Shown: positions 41,162 to 49,624 of the stretch, piece by piece | Numbering within the stretch: the stretch's first letter is position 1 | Layout of the letters: every line of letters starts with the position of its first letter | Assembly (NCBI GenBank): GCA_016708345.1 | Contig: JADJFX010000016.1 | Coordinates: 1 to 64,000 of the forward strand | Reading direction: 5' to 3' | Origin: Candidatus Rhodoferax bjergmarkensis | GTDB lineage: Bacteria > Pseudomonadota > Gammaproteobacteria > Burkholderiales > Burkholderiaceae_C | Length of the DNA: 64,000 nucleotides | Notes under the pieces: model-generated | Databases searched by the model: none | What the model saw: the letters and a program-made list of their open reading frames with translations, nothing else | What the model was told of the DNA's origin: nothing | Translations under genes and position numbers: made by a program

Positions 41162-42931
41162 ATGGCATTTGAAATAGACATTGGTTTTGCCTCCCTGACG
41201 GGCAACAAAGACATCAACGAAGACTTTTGTGCTGCCATGCTGCCTGAGCGCGGTTATGAGGGCATGGGCGCAATTGCTGCCGTGGCCGATGGCGTGAGCC
41301 AGGGCGGCATGGGCAAGGAGGCGGCCCAGACCACCGTGGTCAGCTTGCTGCGCGACTACTACGGCACGCCGCAAACCTGGGACACCACGGTGGCGCTGGA
41401 CCGCATCATCTCCAGCCAGAATGCCTGGCTGGCGGGCATGAACCAGCGCCGCCGCCCCGCCATGGGCATGACCACGCTCACGGCATTGGTGCTGCGCGGC
41501 CAGTCTTACACGCTGGCGCATGTAGGCGACTCGCGTGCCTACCTGTTGCGGCAGGGCGAAACCTTGCAGATGACGCATGACCACGTGGTAGATCACCCTG
41601 ATTTTGCGCACCAGCTTGTGCGTGCGGTGGGGCTGGAAGACCGGCTGGTGGTGGATTATGAGCAAGGCGACTTGCAGGTGGGTGATGTGTTCATCTTGCT
41701 GACCGACGGCGTGCATGGCGAGGTGCCCGCGCGTCGCCTGGGCAGTTTTGTGCAGGACGCGAGTGCCCAGGCTGCCAGTGAATCACTGGTGGAGGCAGCC
41801 CTGAAGGCCGGCAGCCGCGACAATGTGAGCGCGCTGGTGGTGCGGGTACTGGGCCTGCTCGATGCCACCTTGCAAGATGAAAACCGGGCCGCCCAAAGCC
41901 TGCCCACGCCAGCACGCTTGAAAGTGGGGGACCGTCTGGACGGCCTTGACGTGGTGGCCACGGTGGCGGACAACGGGATCAATGTGATCTGCCAGGTGCA
42001 AGACCCGCGCACCAAAATGCTTTATGCACTCAAAGCCCTGCACCCTGCGCGTGCCCACGACCCCGAAGAGCGCACCATGTTGGCGCATGAGGCCTGGCTG
42101 GCCAAGCGTATGCAGTCCTCCCGTGCAGCGGACAATTTGGTTCACATCCATGAGCAGTTGCCCGCCGGTCAGGAGCGCAGTGCCTTTTATTTGCTGTACG
42201 ACTGGCATGGCGGCGAAACCCTGCAGCAAATGCTGGAACGACTGCGCCGCTTCACCCCCTCGCAGGCCGTCACTGTGTGCATGCAGGCCCTCAAGGCGCT
42301 GGGGCGTTTGCACCAGCAGGGGGTGATTCACCGCGACATCAAGCCGAGCAATTTGCACCAGGGCGAAGACGGCGTGCTGCGGGTGCTGGACTTGGGGGTT
42401 GCACTGAGCGGACGTGAGCCCGCGTCCATGCGGGCCCTGCACGCCGGTACGCCCAGCTATGTGAACCCCGAGCAATGGGGTTTTGCCGTCAAGGGTGCGG
42501 CCCTGGGGGCTCCCGCCGGTAAAACGGGCGATGCACCCGAAGAACTGCCCGATGCACAAAGCGATCTGTTCGCGCTGGGCGTGACGCTGTACCAGTTGGT
42601 GACCGGCAAGCTGCCGTATGGTGAGGTGTTGCCCTACCAGGTGGGCCGCTACTACCGCGACCCGGTGCCGCCGAGCCGCCACAACCCCGAAATCCCGATC
42701 TGGCTCGACCATGTGCTGCTCAAAGCCGTGGCGCGCGACAAGCGCCAGCGTTTTGAAACCGCTGAGGAATTCCTGCTGGCGCTGGAGCGCGGTGCCTCGC
42801 GCCCTTTGAGTGCCCCGCAGGGCACCCCGCTGCTGCAGCGGGACCCCACCGCGCTGTGGAAGGTGGCGCTGGCGGTGTCGGTGCTGTTTAACTTGTTGTT
42901 GATGTACTGGCTGCTTTTTTTACCGAAGTAG
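41162..42931 (+). CDS. Fused PP2C-type phosphatase and Ser/Thr protein kinase with C-terminal membrane anchor
   Basis: The 589-residue protein begins with a PPM phosphatase: AAVADGVSQGGMGKEAAQ, GMTTLTALVLRG, AHVGDSRAYLLRQG, and LLTDGVHGEV with SRDNVSALVV. From about residue 260 a kinase follows, with the ATP lysine in LYALKALHPA and catalytic loop VIHRDIKPSNLHQ. The metal motif is DLG in place of DFG (RVLDLGVALSG), and the activation segment end is GTPSYVNPEQ. A last hydrophobic helix (VALAVSVLFNLLLMYWLLFL) anchors it in the membrane. It sits between nirB and the nitrate transporter, so it may modulate nitrate uptake or assimilation. ATG 41162 is preferred over upstream options. Confidence 0.85.
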   Translation: MAFEIDIGFASLTGNKDINEDFCAAMLPERGYEGMGAIAAVADGVSQGGMGKEAAQTTVVSLLRDYYGTPQTWDTTVALDRIISSQNAWLAGMNQRRRPAMGMTTLTALVLRGQSYTLAHVGDSRAYLLRQGETLQMTHDHVVDHPDFAHQLVRAVGLEDRLVVDYEQGDLQVGDVFILLTDGVHGEVPARRLGSFVQDASAQAASESLVEAALKAGSRDNVSALVVRVLGLLDATLQDENRAAQSLPTPARLKVGDRLDGLDVVATVADNGINVICQVQDPRTKMLYALKALHPARAHDPEERTMLAHEAWLAKRMQSSRAADNLVHIHEQLPAGQERSAFYLLYDWHGGETLQQMLERLRRFTPSQAVTVCMQALKALGRLHQQGVIHRDIKPSNLHQGEDGVLRVLDLGVALSGREPASMRALHAGTPSYVNPEQWGFAVKGAALGAPAGKTGDAPEELPDAQSDLFALGVTLYQLVTGKLPYGEVLPYQVGRYYRDPVPPSRHNPEIPIWLDHVLLKAVARDKRQRFETAEEFLLALERGASRPLSAPQGTPLLQRDPTALWKVALAVSVLFNLLLMYWLLFLPK

Positions 42932-42950
42932 GCGTTGGCAGCAGCGCTGT

Positions 42951-44165
42951 TCACGCACTGCGTGCGCGGCCACCCTTCTCCGCCCAGGTGCGGGTCCAGC
43001 GTACTTGCATCTTGCGCATCAAGGCCAGCATCATGATGGAAAACACGGCCATGACGACAAAACCTGGCAGAAAACTGCCTGTGTGTTGTTTGGCTTGCCC
43101 CATCAGGGCGGGTATGGTGCCGCCTCCGAGCGCACCAATTTCTCCGATCATGGAGCCGGCCACGGCGGTGGACATGGGCCAGCGCAGGGGCACCAACTGG
43201 AAGAGGGCACCGTTGCCCGCTCCCAGCGCAGCAAAACAAACCATCAGCAATATGGTGGTCATTACCAGCGAACCGGATGCCATTCCCGCGCCTACCAATG
43301 CAAAAGCGACCACCACCAGCACCAGCGTCAAGGTATTTACACCGCCCCAGTGGTCGGAAATCCAGCCCCCCGCCACACGAACTGCCGCCCCCATGAATGC
43401 GGCCAACATCGTCAGTTGACCGGCTTGAACCTTGGTCACACCGAATTGGTCATAGTAATAGGTGGGTAAAAAGGTGGCCAGACCAATGAAACCACCGAAG
43501 GTCACCACGTAGATCAGACTGAATACCCAGCCGTCTTTTTCAAGCAGGCACGCCAGGTGTTCCCGCATAGAGGCGTGTTCGTCCCGGTCCGGTGGCTCTT
43601 TTGCCATAAAGAACACCACGGCCATTGGCACCAGAGATGCAAGGGCGGCAATGCCATACACGGATTGCCAGCCATACGCCTGCGCCAGGGGGGGTGCCAG
43701 CAGCGCAGCTACCGCGGTGCCAACGTTGCCTGCCCCTACCAAGCCCATGGCCAATCCTTTGTACTTGGGCGGATACCAGCCCGAGCCCAGGGACATGGCC
43801 ACACCAAAGCTCGCTCCAGCTACGCCCAAAAGCAGTGCCATCTTCAACAAATCGTTGTAAGTGTGGACAAAGAAGTACCCGAAACTCATGGTGAACGTGA
43901 TCAAAGCCAGTTCCACCATGGTTGCGGTTTTGCGACCGACATATTGCGCCAGCAGGCCTAACGGGAATCGCATGATGGCCCCAGCCACAATCGGTATGGA
44001 CAAAAGCATGCCCTTTTGGGCGGGGGTCAGCTGGAACTGTTCGCTGATAAACGGCGCCATGGCACCGTTCATCACCCAGATGATGAACGAAAACATGAGA
44101 TAGAAAAACGCTGCAAACAGCGTGGGTGAATGACCGCTTTTCAAAAAACTTCGAAATCCTGACAT
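42951..44165 (-). CDS. Nitrate/nitrite transporter, NarK/NasA-type MFS
   Basis: The 404-residue protein has about 12 membrane segments and the two nitrate signature regions: AGNVGTAVAALLAPPLAQA in the first half and ALGAGNGALFQLVPLRWP in the second. GWYPPKYKGLAMGLVGAGN is also characteristic. It should import nitrate for the adjacent reductases. AAGGA precedes ATG 44165. A strong sigma-54 promoter lies about 40 bp upstream, so it is coregulated with nirB. It is convergent with the kinase-phosphatase gene. Confidence 0.9.
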   Translation of the reverse strand: MSGFRSFLKSGHSPTLFAAFFYLMFSFIIWVMNGAMAPFISEQFQLTPAQKGMLLSIPIVAGAIMRFPLGLLAQYVGRKTATMVELALITFTMSFGYFFVHTYNDLLKMALLLGVAGASFGVAMSLGSGWYPPKYKGLAMGLVGAGNVGTAVAALLAPPLAQAYGWQSVYGIAALASLVPMAVVFFMAKEPPDRDEHASMREHLACLLEKDGWVFSLIYVVTFGGFIGLATFLPTYYYDQFGVTKVQAGQLTMLAAFMGAAVRVAGGWISDHWGGVNTLTLVLVVVAFALVGAGMASGSLVMTTILLMVCFAALGAGNGALFQLVPLRWPMSTAVAGSMIGEIGALGGGTIPALMGQAKQHTGSFLPGFVVMAVFSIMMLALMRKMQVRWTRTWAEKGGRARSA

Positions 44166-44201
44166 GGCACATATTCCTTCATGGGTAGATCAATCCACCA
44201 A

Positions 44202-44217
44202 TGCGAGAAGCGTGCCA
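44202..44217 (-). promoter_or_regulatory. Sigma-54 promoter of the nitrate transporter
   Basis: The minus strand reads TGGCACGCTTCTCGCA, matching the consensus TGGCACG-N4-TTGCA at every position but one, with correct GG/GC spacing. It starts 4 bp beyond the stop of the preceding gene. The leader would be about 25 nt. Confidence 0.78.
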
Positions 44218-44220
44218 ATT

Positions 44221-47200
44221 TCAGTAAACCCAAGCGCCTTTGCCCTGATTGTTTTTCAAGTACTTCAGATTAGCCTCTTCAGCCTCTTTTTGCTGTTGCA
44301 GGCGTCTGAGTCGGTCAGCTTCCATCTGGCGTTCGAGTTCTTCCTGTTTGCGCCGGGCGCGTTCTTCAGCCTCACGCCGCAAGCGCTCAGCCTCTTGCAG
44401 GCGTCTGAGGCGATCTTCTTCCAGTTTTCTGAGCCGCTCAGCCTCGGCGCGCCGGGCATCTTCCTCACGCTGACGTTTTGCGCGCTCTTCCTCCAGCCGC
44501 TTGTTCTCCAGCTGAATGGCTGCTTCACGCGCGACCCGCGCTGCTTCCTCGGCCAATTTTTGGGCTGCTATTTTTAAAGCGAGCTGTCGGTCTTTTTCCT
44601 GTTGTGCCAGCCGCTGCTCTTCTGCCAGTCTGGCCTGGCGCTCGGCTTGCTCCTGTTCCAGTTTTTTGCGGGCCAGTTCAGCCGCCTTTTGCTGGGCCAG
44701 CAGTTCAGCCTGGCGTTTGGCCTCGGCTTCTTGCGCCAGACGTTTGGCCAGTTCTTCTTCCTGGCGCTGCTTTTCTTTCAGCCGGGCAAGTTCCTGTTCG
44801 CGCCGAGCTGCCTCTTCTGCCTGCTTCTTCAGGGCTTGTTGTCTTTGCTCTTCCTCTTGCTGCGCCTTCAGGCGGGCCAGTTCGGCAGCTTTTTGCTGGG
44901 CAATCAGTTCAGCCTGCTTTTTGGCTTCCAGTTCTGCCGCCAGTCGTTTGGCCAACTCTTCTTCCTGCCGCTGCTTTTCTTTGAGTCGCGCCGCTTCCTG
45001 AGCCAGACGCCTTGCTTCTTCTTCGGCTTGCTTTTTCAGGGCCTGTTGTCTTTGCTCTTCCTCTTGCTGCGCCTTTAGGCGAGCTTGTTCGGCAGCTTTT
45101 TGCTGGGCAATCAGTTCAGCCTGTTTTTTGGCTTCCAACTCTGCTGCCTGGCGTTTGGCCAATTCTTCTTGCAGTCGCTGCTGCTCTTTAAGCCGGGCTG
45201 CCTCCTGCGCCAGCCGCCTTGCTTCTTCTTCAGCCTGTTTTTTCAGGGCTTGTTGTTTTTGCTCTTCCTCTTGCTGCGCTTTCAGGCGGGCCAGTTCTGC
45301 AGCTTTTTGCTGGGCAATCAGTTCAGCCTGCTTTTTGGCTTCCAGCTCTGCTGCCTGGCGTTTGGCCAATTCTTCTTGCAGTCGCTGCTGCTCTTTAAGT
45401 CGAGCCGCTTCTTGGGCCAGACGTTTGGCTTCATCTTCGGCCTGTTTTTTCAGGGCTTGTTGTTTTTGCTCTTCTTCTTGCAGTGCCTTCAGGCGAGCCT
45501 GTTCGGCTGCTTTTTCCTGGGCGATAAGTTCAGCCTGTTTTTGGGCTTCCTGTTCCAGCGCCAAACGCTTGCGATCCTCCTCCTCTTGCAGTTTCTGCTT
45601 TTCTTTCAGTTGCGCAGCTTCAAGTTCACGCTTTTCCGCTTCTTCGGCCTGTTTTTTCAGGGCCAGCTGTTTGCGCTCTTCTTCTTGTTGCAGTTTAAGC
45701 AGAGCGAGTTCTTCTGCTTTTTGTTGTGCGAGGAGCTTGGCTTGTTGTTTTGCCTCCAATTCCTGCGCCAGCCGCTTGGCTTTTTCTTCGGCGCGCTTTC
45801 TCTTCTCTTCCAGTCGCAGGGCGAGCGCGGCCTTTTGTTTGGCGATCAGGTCAGCTTTGTTTTTGGCATCAAGTTCCCTGGCTTGCTGCAAGACCTGGCT
45901 TTGTGCTGGCCTTCTTGAATCTCTCACCTCAAGTGGCGGCAGCATGAAGTCCGAGGCGTTCTCGTCAACCATTGTGAGGACTCTGGTTTTCATGGTGGGA
46001 CGCCCGGGCAGTGGCTTGGGCCCATCACCCGCCGGCTCGATCAGATCGTCAACTTGAACCGAAGGCGAAAGCGGCGCTCGTGGATCGGGTGTTTTGTCCA
46101 GCAAAGGGCGCGGCTGCTTCAAATCTTTACGCAGTTTGATCTGTTCTGGATTTTTTGGCGGTTCGATGACGGGGGGCTTTGGGGGCTCTGGGTCGATCTT
46201 GGCCAGTTGGACGCGGATTTCTTGCCGCGGCTCGGACGTGTTTTCCATGACGGCCACAAAATTGGTCAGGTTAACGTCCGGAACCCCGAATTGAATCAAA
46301 AGCAATGCTGCATGAACAAGCAGCGAAATGACCATCGTGACGTCAAGATAGCTGCGATGGTGCGAGGCTTCCCCAATGCCAAAGTAAGCTTTCAACCATG
46401 GCAGCGGATCTTTCAGCAGCTTTGGTGCCGACGCTGCATCCGGATCCTGACCTGAGAAAATTGATTCTGCTGCGTCGGTTCTTTCTTGTCTACCTTTGGT
46501 TTGTGCCAGCTTGCTGATCCAGCTTGTCAGGCTTTGGAGGGCTTGACTGGCGACCCTTTTGCTTTTAACAAGGATGCTGCTCTTGGCATATTGTTCTGCC
46601 GCACGGCGGGCGCTGCGCCGGTTGAATTCCTTTTCGAGCTGTTCAAGGACAACCAAAGCCAGAATTTGTGTCAGTGGACCGAGTCGCGGTACTCCGCTGG
46701 TGACTTGTTCGCTGTCGCCGTAAATCCGCCGATACATTTTGACAAAGCGGTTGATCAGGCGAAGCAAGTTCCGGTCAGGCAGGCGGCGTCCCAAGCGTGT
46801 GATCAGTTGATCGTACGGGGTTTTATCGAAAAATCGCTCTATCTTGGGTGGAAAAACCCAGCGGTCACCTTTTTTCAACAGTACATCGATCTCGCGCACG
46901 ATCCGATTGACCGAATGTTGGGGCTGAAAGATCTCGCGATTCGCTTCCCATTGCGCTTGTATAACTTGTACGATGGCTTGCTGGACAAAACGATCCACCA
47001 TGGTCGGAATGCCAAGCAAACGAATTTTTCCGTCTGCACTAGGCAACTCAACACGCATCATCGGCTGAGGCCGATAGGCGACAGTGGCAAGCTTGGATCG
47101 CAGACTGGACCAATGCTCCTTGAGGTAATTTGGCAGCTCATCGGCGGTCATGCCGTCGATGCCCGGTGCTTCATTGCGCTCGTGTATTCGTTTCAGCGCC

Positions 47201-47364
47201 AGCTGGATGTTGTCGCGCTCCAGGACGCGCAAGAGCAAGGACTGAGGTTCAGAAGTGGCTGAAACGGACTCGGATACTCCTGCCTGCGTACTGACGGACT
47301 GCGTCTGTCGCAATGGCTCTGTCCCCTTGTTCAGGTTGTCAGTTTCAGGTCCGTCACTCTTCAC
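44221..47364 (-). CDS. Fusion of a group II intron-type reverse transcriptase domain (apparently inactive) with a membrane anchor and TolA/TonB-like coiled coil
   Basis: The 1047-residue protein starts with an RT domain (residues 45-285): LERDNIQLALKRIHERNEAP, GIDGMTADELPNYLKEHW, then LGIPTMVDRFVQQAIVQVIQ. The catalytic aspartates seem lost. The usual D-[LI]-D-x-x-x-F-F-D becomes FPPKIERFFD, and the YADD box becomes YAKS (QYAKSSILVKSKR). A single membrane helix lies at about 341-360 (VTMVISLLVHAALLLIQFG). A proline-rich TonB-like stretch follows (DPEPPKPPVIEPPKNPEQ). Residues 480-1035 are an Ala/Glu/Gln/Lys/Arg coiled coil with 69-residue repeats. No TonB C-terminal domain is seen. The RT part should be cytoplasmic and the coil periplasmic. 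Role unknown. Confidence 0.85.
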   Translation of the reverse strand: MKSDGPETDNLNKGTEPLRQTQSVSTQAGVSESVSATSEPQSLLLRVLERDNIQLALKRIHERNEAPGIDGMTADELPNYLKEHWSSLRSKLATVAYRPQPMMRVELPSADGKIRLLGIPTMVDRFVQQAIVQVIQAQWEANREIFQPQHSVNRIVREIDVLLKKGDRWVFPPKIERFFDKTPYDQLITRLGRRLPDRNLLRLINRFVKMYRRIYGDSEQVTSGVPRLGPLTQILALVVLEQLEKEFNRRSARRAAEQYAKSSILVKSKRVASQALQSLTSWISKLAQTKGRQERTDAAESIFSGQDPDAASAPKLLKDPLPWLKAYFGIGEASHHRSYLDVTMVISLLVHAALLLIQFGVPDVNLTNFVAVMENTSEPRQEIRVQLAKIDPEPPKPPVIEPPKNPEQIKLRKDLKQPRPLLDKTPDPRAPLSPSVQVDDLIEPAGDGPKPLPGRPTMKTRVLTMVDENASDFMLPPLEVRDSRRPAQSQVLQQARELDAKNKADLIAKQKAALALRLEEKRKRAEEKAKRLAQELEAKQQAKLLAQQKAEELALLKLQQEEERKQLALKKQAEEAEKRELEAAQLKEKQKLQEEEDRKRLALEQEAQKQAELIAQEKAAEQARLKALQEEEQKQQALKKQAEDEAKRLAQEAARLKEQQRLQEELAKRQAAELEAKKQAELIAQQKAAELARLKAQQEEEQKQQALKKQAEEEARRLAQEAARLKEQQRLQEELAKRQAAELEAKKQAELIAQQKAAEQARLKAQQEEEQRQQALKKQAEEEARRLAQEAARLKEKQRQEEELAKRLAAELEAKKQAELIAQQKAAELARLKAQQEEEQRQQALKKQAEEAARREQELARLKEKQRQEEELAKRLAQEAEAKRQAELLAQQKAAELARKKLEQEQAERQARLAEEQRLAQQEKDRQLALKIAAQKLAEEAARVAREAAIQLENKRLEEERAKRQREEDARRAEAERLRKLEEDRLRRLQEAERLRREAEERARRKQEELERQMEADRLRRLQQQKEAEEANLKYLKNNQGKGAWVY
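44740..45570. repeat. Tandem 207-bp repeats encoding the coiled coil (about four copies)
   Basis: CAATCAGTTC recurs at 44901, 45108 and 45315, exactly 207 bp apart, with a diverged fourth unit near 45520. Each unit encodes 69 residues beginning AELIAQQKAAE. High similarity between units makes copy-number change by recombination likely. Confidence 0.85.
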
Positions 47365-47577
47365 TCAAAGCCTTTGGTGGTCGTTGTTCGTGCCTTTGCA
47401 CGCGCTTGGGTTTGCGATTGTCGATTATTTTAGTCAGCTTGGTTCTGCAGAAAACACAGCTTTTCCTGTTGCTCTATCGGCACGCCTGTGGGACTTGTGA
47501 GTTTGGCTTAAATTGAAGCAAGAGTGCGTTGCAGTAACACAACCAATGCAATAAATTTTTGCAGATCGATTTCTAAG

Positions 47578-47904
47578 TTACCGTGTTTCGGTTTCTATCC
47601 AGCTCAGGTATCGGGCCGATCCTGCAATTACCGGGCAAGCCAGTATTTCGGGTGTTTCATAGGGATGGGAGGTCAGTATCAGTCGTTCAATCGCACTGTA
47701 GTGGGTGTATTTTGTCTTGATCTGGAGCCGTACTTCTGACGCATGCTCGACGGTGCCTTGCCAGCGGTAAGTACTTTGGATGGCACTGGTTTGCACGCAG
47801 GCGGCTAATTTTTGTTCGATCAAGGCGTTGGCCAACCGAATGGCTTGATCTTCGTTTGGGCAGGTGGTGGTGATGACCACGTAGTTTGGCTGGTGCATCA
47901 TCAT
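47578..47904 (-). CDS. cutA: Divalent cation tolerance protein CutA
   Basis: This 108-residue protein has the CutA1 pattern: VVITTTCPNEDQAIRLANAL at the start, KLAACVQTSAIQSTYRWQG in the middle, and SHPYETPEILACPVIAG near the end. The family forms very stable trimers linked to copper and other divalent ions. Its start overlaps the stop of the diguanylate cyclase gene by 4 bp, so the two are cotranscribed. Any of three consecutive ATG codons could be the start. Confidence 0.92.
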   Translation of the reverse strand: MMMHQPNYVVITTTCPNEDQAIRLANALIEQKLAACVQTSAIQSTYRWQGTVEHASEVRLQIKTKYTHYSAIERLILTSHPYETPEILACPVIAGSARYLSWIETETR

Positions 47905-49436
47905 GCAACAGGATCACCATAAAACTTGATGGCGTTGCGGCCGTCATCTTTTGCTTGATACATCGCAATATCGGCCCACTTGAGAATATCGTCCGCTTTG
48001 GTGTCGTGGTCCATGAACAAGGACACGCCGATGCTGACTGAGCAGTGGTGTTCAACGGTTGTTGTCGCTTGTGTTTCATGCGCAAGAACCAGCAGGTAAG
48101 GTTTACACAAGGCAGCGCGAATTTTTTCAGCCACGATGGTGGCCTGTGCTTTTGATTCTGCCTGGCTGGATTCCAGCCCCGCCAGGATGACCACAAACTC
48201 GTCACCGCCAAAGCGCGCCACAGAATCCATCTCGCGTACCGAACTTTTAAGGCGGGCTGCCGCTTCGATCAACAGCAAATCACCCACCGCATGGCCATGC
48301 GTGTCATTGAGTGGCTTGAAGTTGTCAAGGTCCAAAAACATCAGTGCGCTGAAATGGCCACTGCGTTTGCTGGCCGCCAGCGTTTGGGTCAGACGGTCGT
48401 TCAGAAGACGGCGGTTGGGGAGTTTTGTGAGCGGATCAACAAAAGCCAGTTGACGAACCTGATCTTCGTTCTGTTTGCGCTCGGTAATGTCAAACGAGAC
48501 CACTGCCACGCGTCTGACGTGGCCATCGTTGTCCCGGATGGCACCGCTGCGAGACTCCATTTGCCGAATGCTGCCGTCTGGCAGCACGAAACGGTATTCA
48601 AGACGGCGTCCAATGCCGGTCTGCACGGTATCTTGAAAAGCCTGCATGACCCGCTCACGGTCGTGGGGGTGAACTTCGACAAAGGAGGACGTGCCGAAAC
48701 TTTGACGATCGCCGAGCAGCAGTGTGTACGACGGGCTGTTGTAAACCCGTTTGCCCTCCAGGTCGAGCACGGCGACATAACCATCCAGATTTTCGGCAAT
48801 CAGGCGGAAAAAATCGCCTTGTTCACGCAGAGAATCCTCCACTTTTTTATGCTCGCTGATGTCATTGAAAGCAGCGTGAATGCTGATTTCACCGATTGGG
48901 TCCTGCGCTGCGGTGAGCAGAAGATTAGCCCAGAAGGTGGTGCCATCAAATTGGGTAATTCGCAACTCGCACGACTGCCGTTCGCCGCTCACCAGCAACT
49001 GTTTGCGATGTCGATATACCGAATTTTGGTCTTCAATGTGGATGAAGCGTCCGAATGGTTGACCACACAAGTCGTTTTGAGGCATGGCCAGCATGGTGGC
49101 GGCAGTGCAATTGGCTTGCGTGATGAGCCCGGACTCGCTCAGGGTGCAGTAGCCCATGGGTGCTTGCTCATAAAGGTTGACGTAACGAGCTCTCGCCATT
49201 TCAAGCGATTCATTGGTGCGGCGGAGTTCGTCGTTTTGGAGCTGCAACTCAGCTTGGTGCAACCGGAGTTTGTGGACAGCCCGCTGCACAGCATCAGAGG
49301 GTGGGAGTGCCTTGCTGGTCGATGACAGGGGAGTACTGTCGCACAGCGTCGGCTCGGTGGTGCCCGGGCTCTGCCTGGAATGGTCTTGTGCTGTCAAGGG
49401 TGACGACTCAGTGGTGGTTTCTTTACATTGATGCAT
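47901..49436 (-). CDS. Diguanylate cyclase with two PAS domains
   Basis: The 511-residue protein has an N-terminal polar region with a short coiled coil (HKLRLHQAELQLQNDELRRT). Two PAS/PAC domains follow at about 85-200 and 210-330 (YVNLYEQAPMGYCTLSESGL; FRLIAENLDGYVAVLDLEGK). The GGDEF domain carries an intact active site, VARFGGDEFVVILAG, and no EAL domain follows. An RxxD inhibitory site is not evident. It should make cyclic di-GMP in response to a cytoplasmic signal, as no membrane segment is seen. Confidence 0.9.
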   Translation of the reverse strand: MHQCKETTTESSPLTAQDHSRQSPGTTEPTLCDSTPLSSTSKALPPSDAVQRAVHKLRLHQAELQLQNDELRRTNESLEMARARYVNLYEQAPMGYCTLSESGLITQANCTAATMLAMPQNDLCGQPFGRFIHIEDQNSVYRHRKQLLVSGERQSCELRITQFDGTTFWANLLLTAAQDPIGEISIHAAFNDISEHKKVEDSLREQGDFFRLIAENLDGYVAVLDLEGKRVYNSPSYTLLLGDRQSFGTSSFVEVHPHDRERVMQAFQDTVQTGIGRRLEYRFVLPDGSIRQMESRSGAIRDNDGHVRRVAVVSFDITERKQNEDQVRQLAFVDPLTKLPNRRLLNDRLTQTLAASKRSGHFSALMFLDLDNFKPLNDTHGHAVGDLLLIEAAARLKSSVREMDSVARFGGDEFVVILAGLESSQAESKAQATIVAEKIRAALCKPYLLVLAHETQATTTVEHHCSVSIGVSLFMDHDTKADDILKWADIAMYQAKDDGRNAIKFYGDPVA

Positions 49437-49624
49437 ACTTTTTTTCCGTGCGCCTCAAGGCGAATTCGATACTGGATGGTATTCGCTTTTGGGTTTTTGG
49501 CCTACGAATTTTGTGATGCACGTGTGATGGGAGATTGGCAACTTGACCCCCATCAATTCCACCCCTGTCGCGCAAATGTGTCTGCCAAGTTTTGCACAAC
49601 AATACAGGCATGGAGGAACTCGGT

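Noticed and set aside
44740..45570. Regular repeats that might suggest a CRISPR or satellite array
   Set aside because: Units are 207 bp, contiguous, in frame and encode a coiled coil; there are no spacers.
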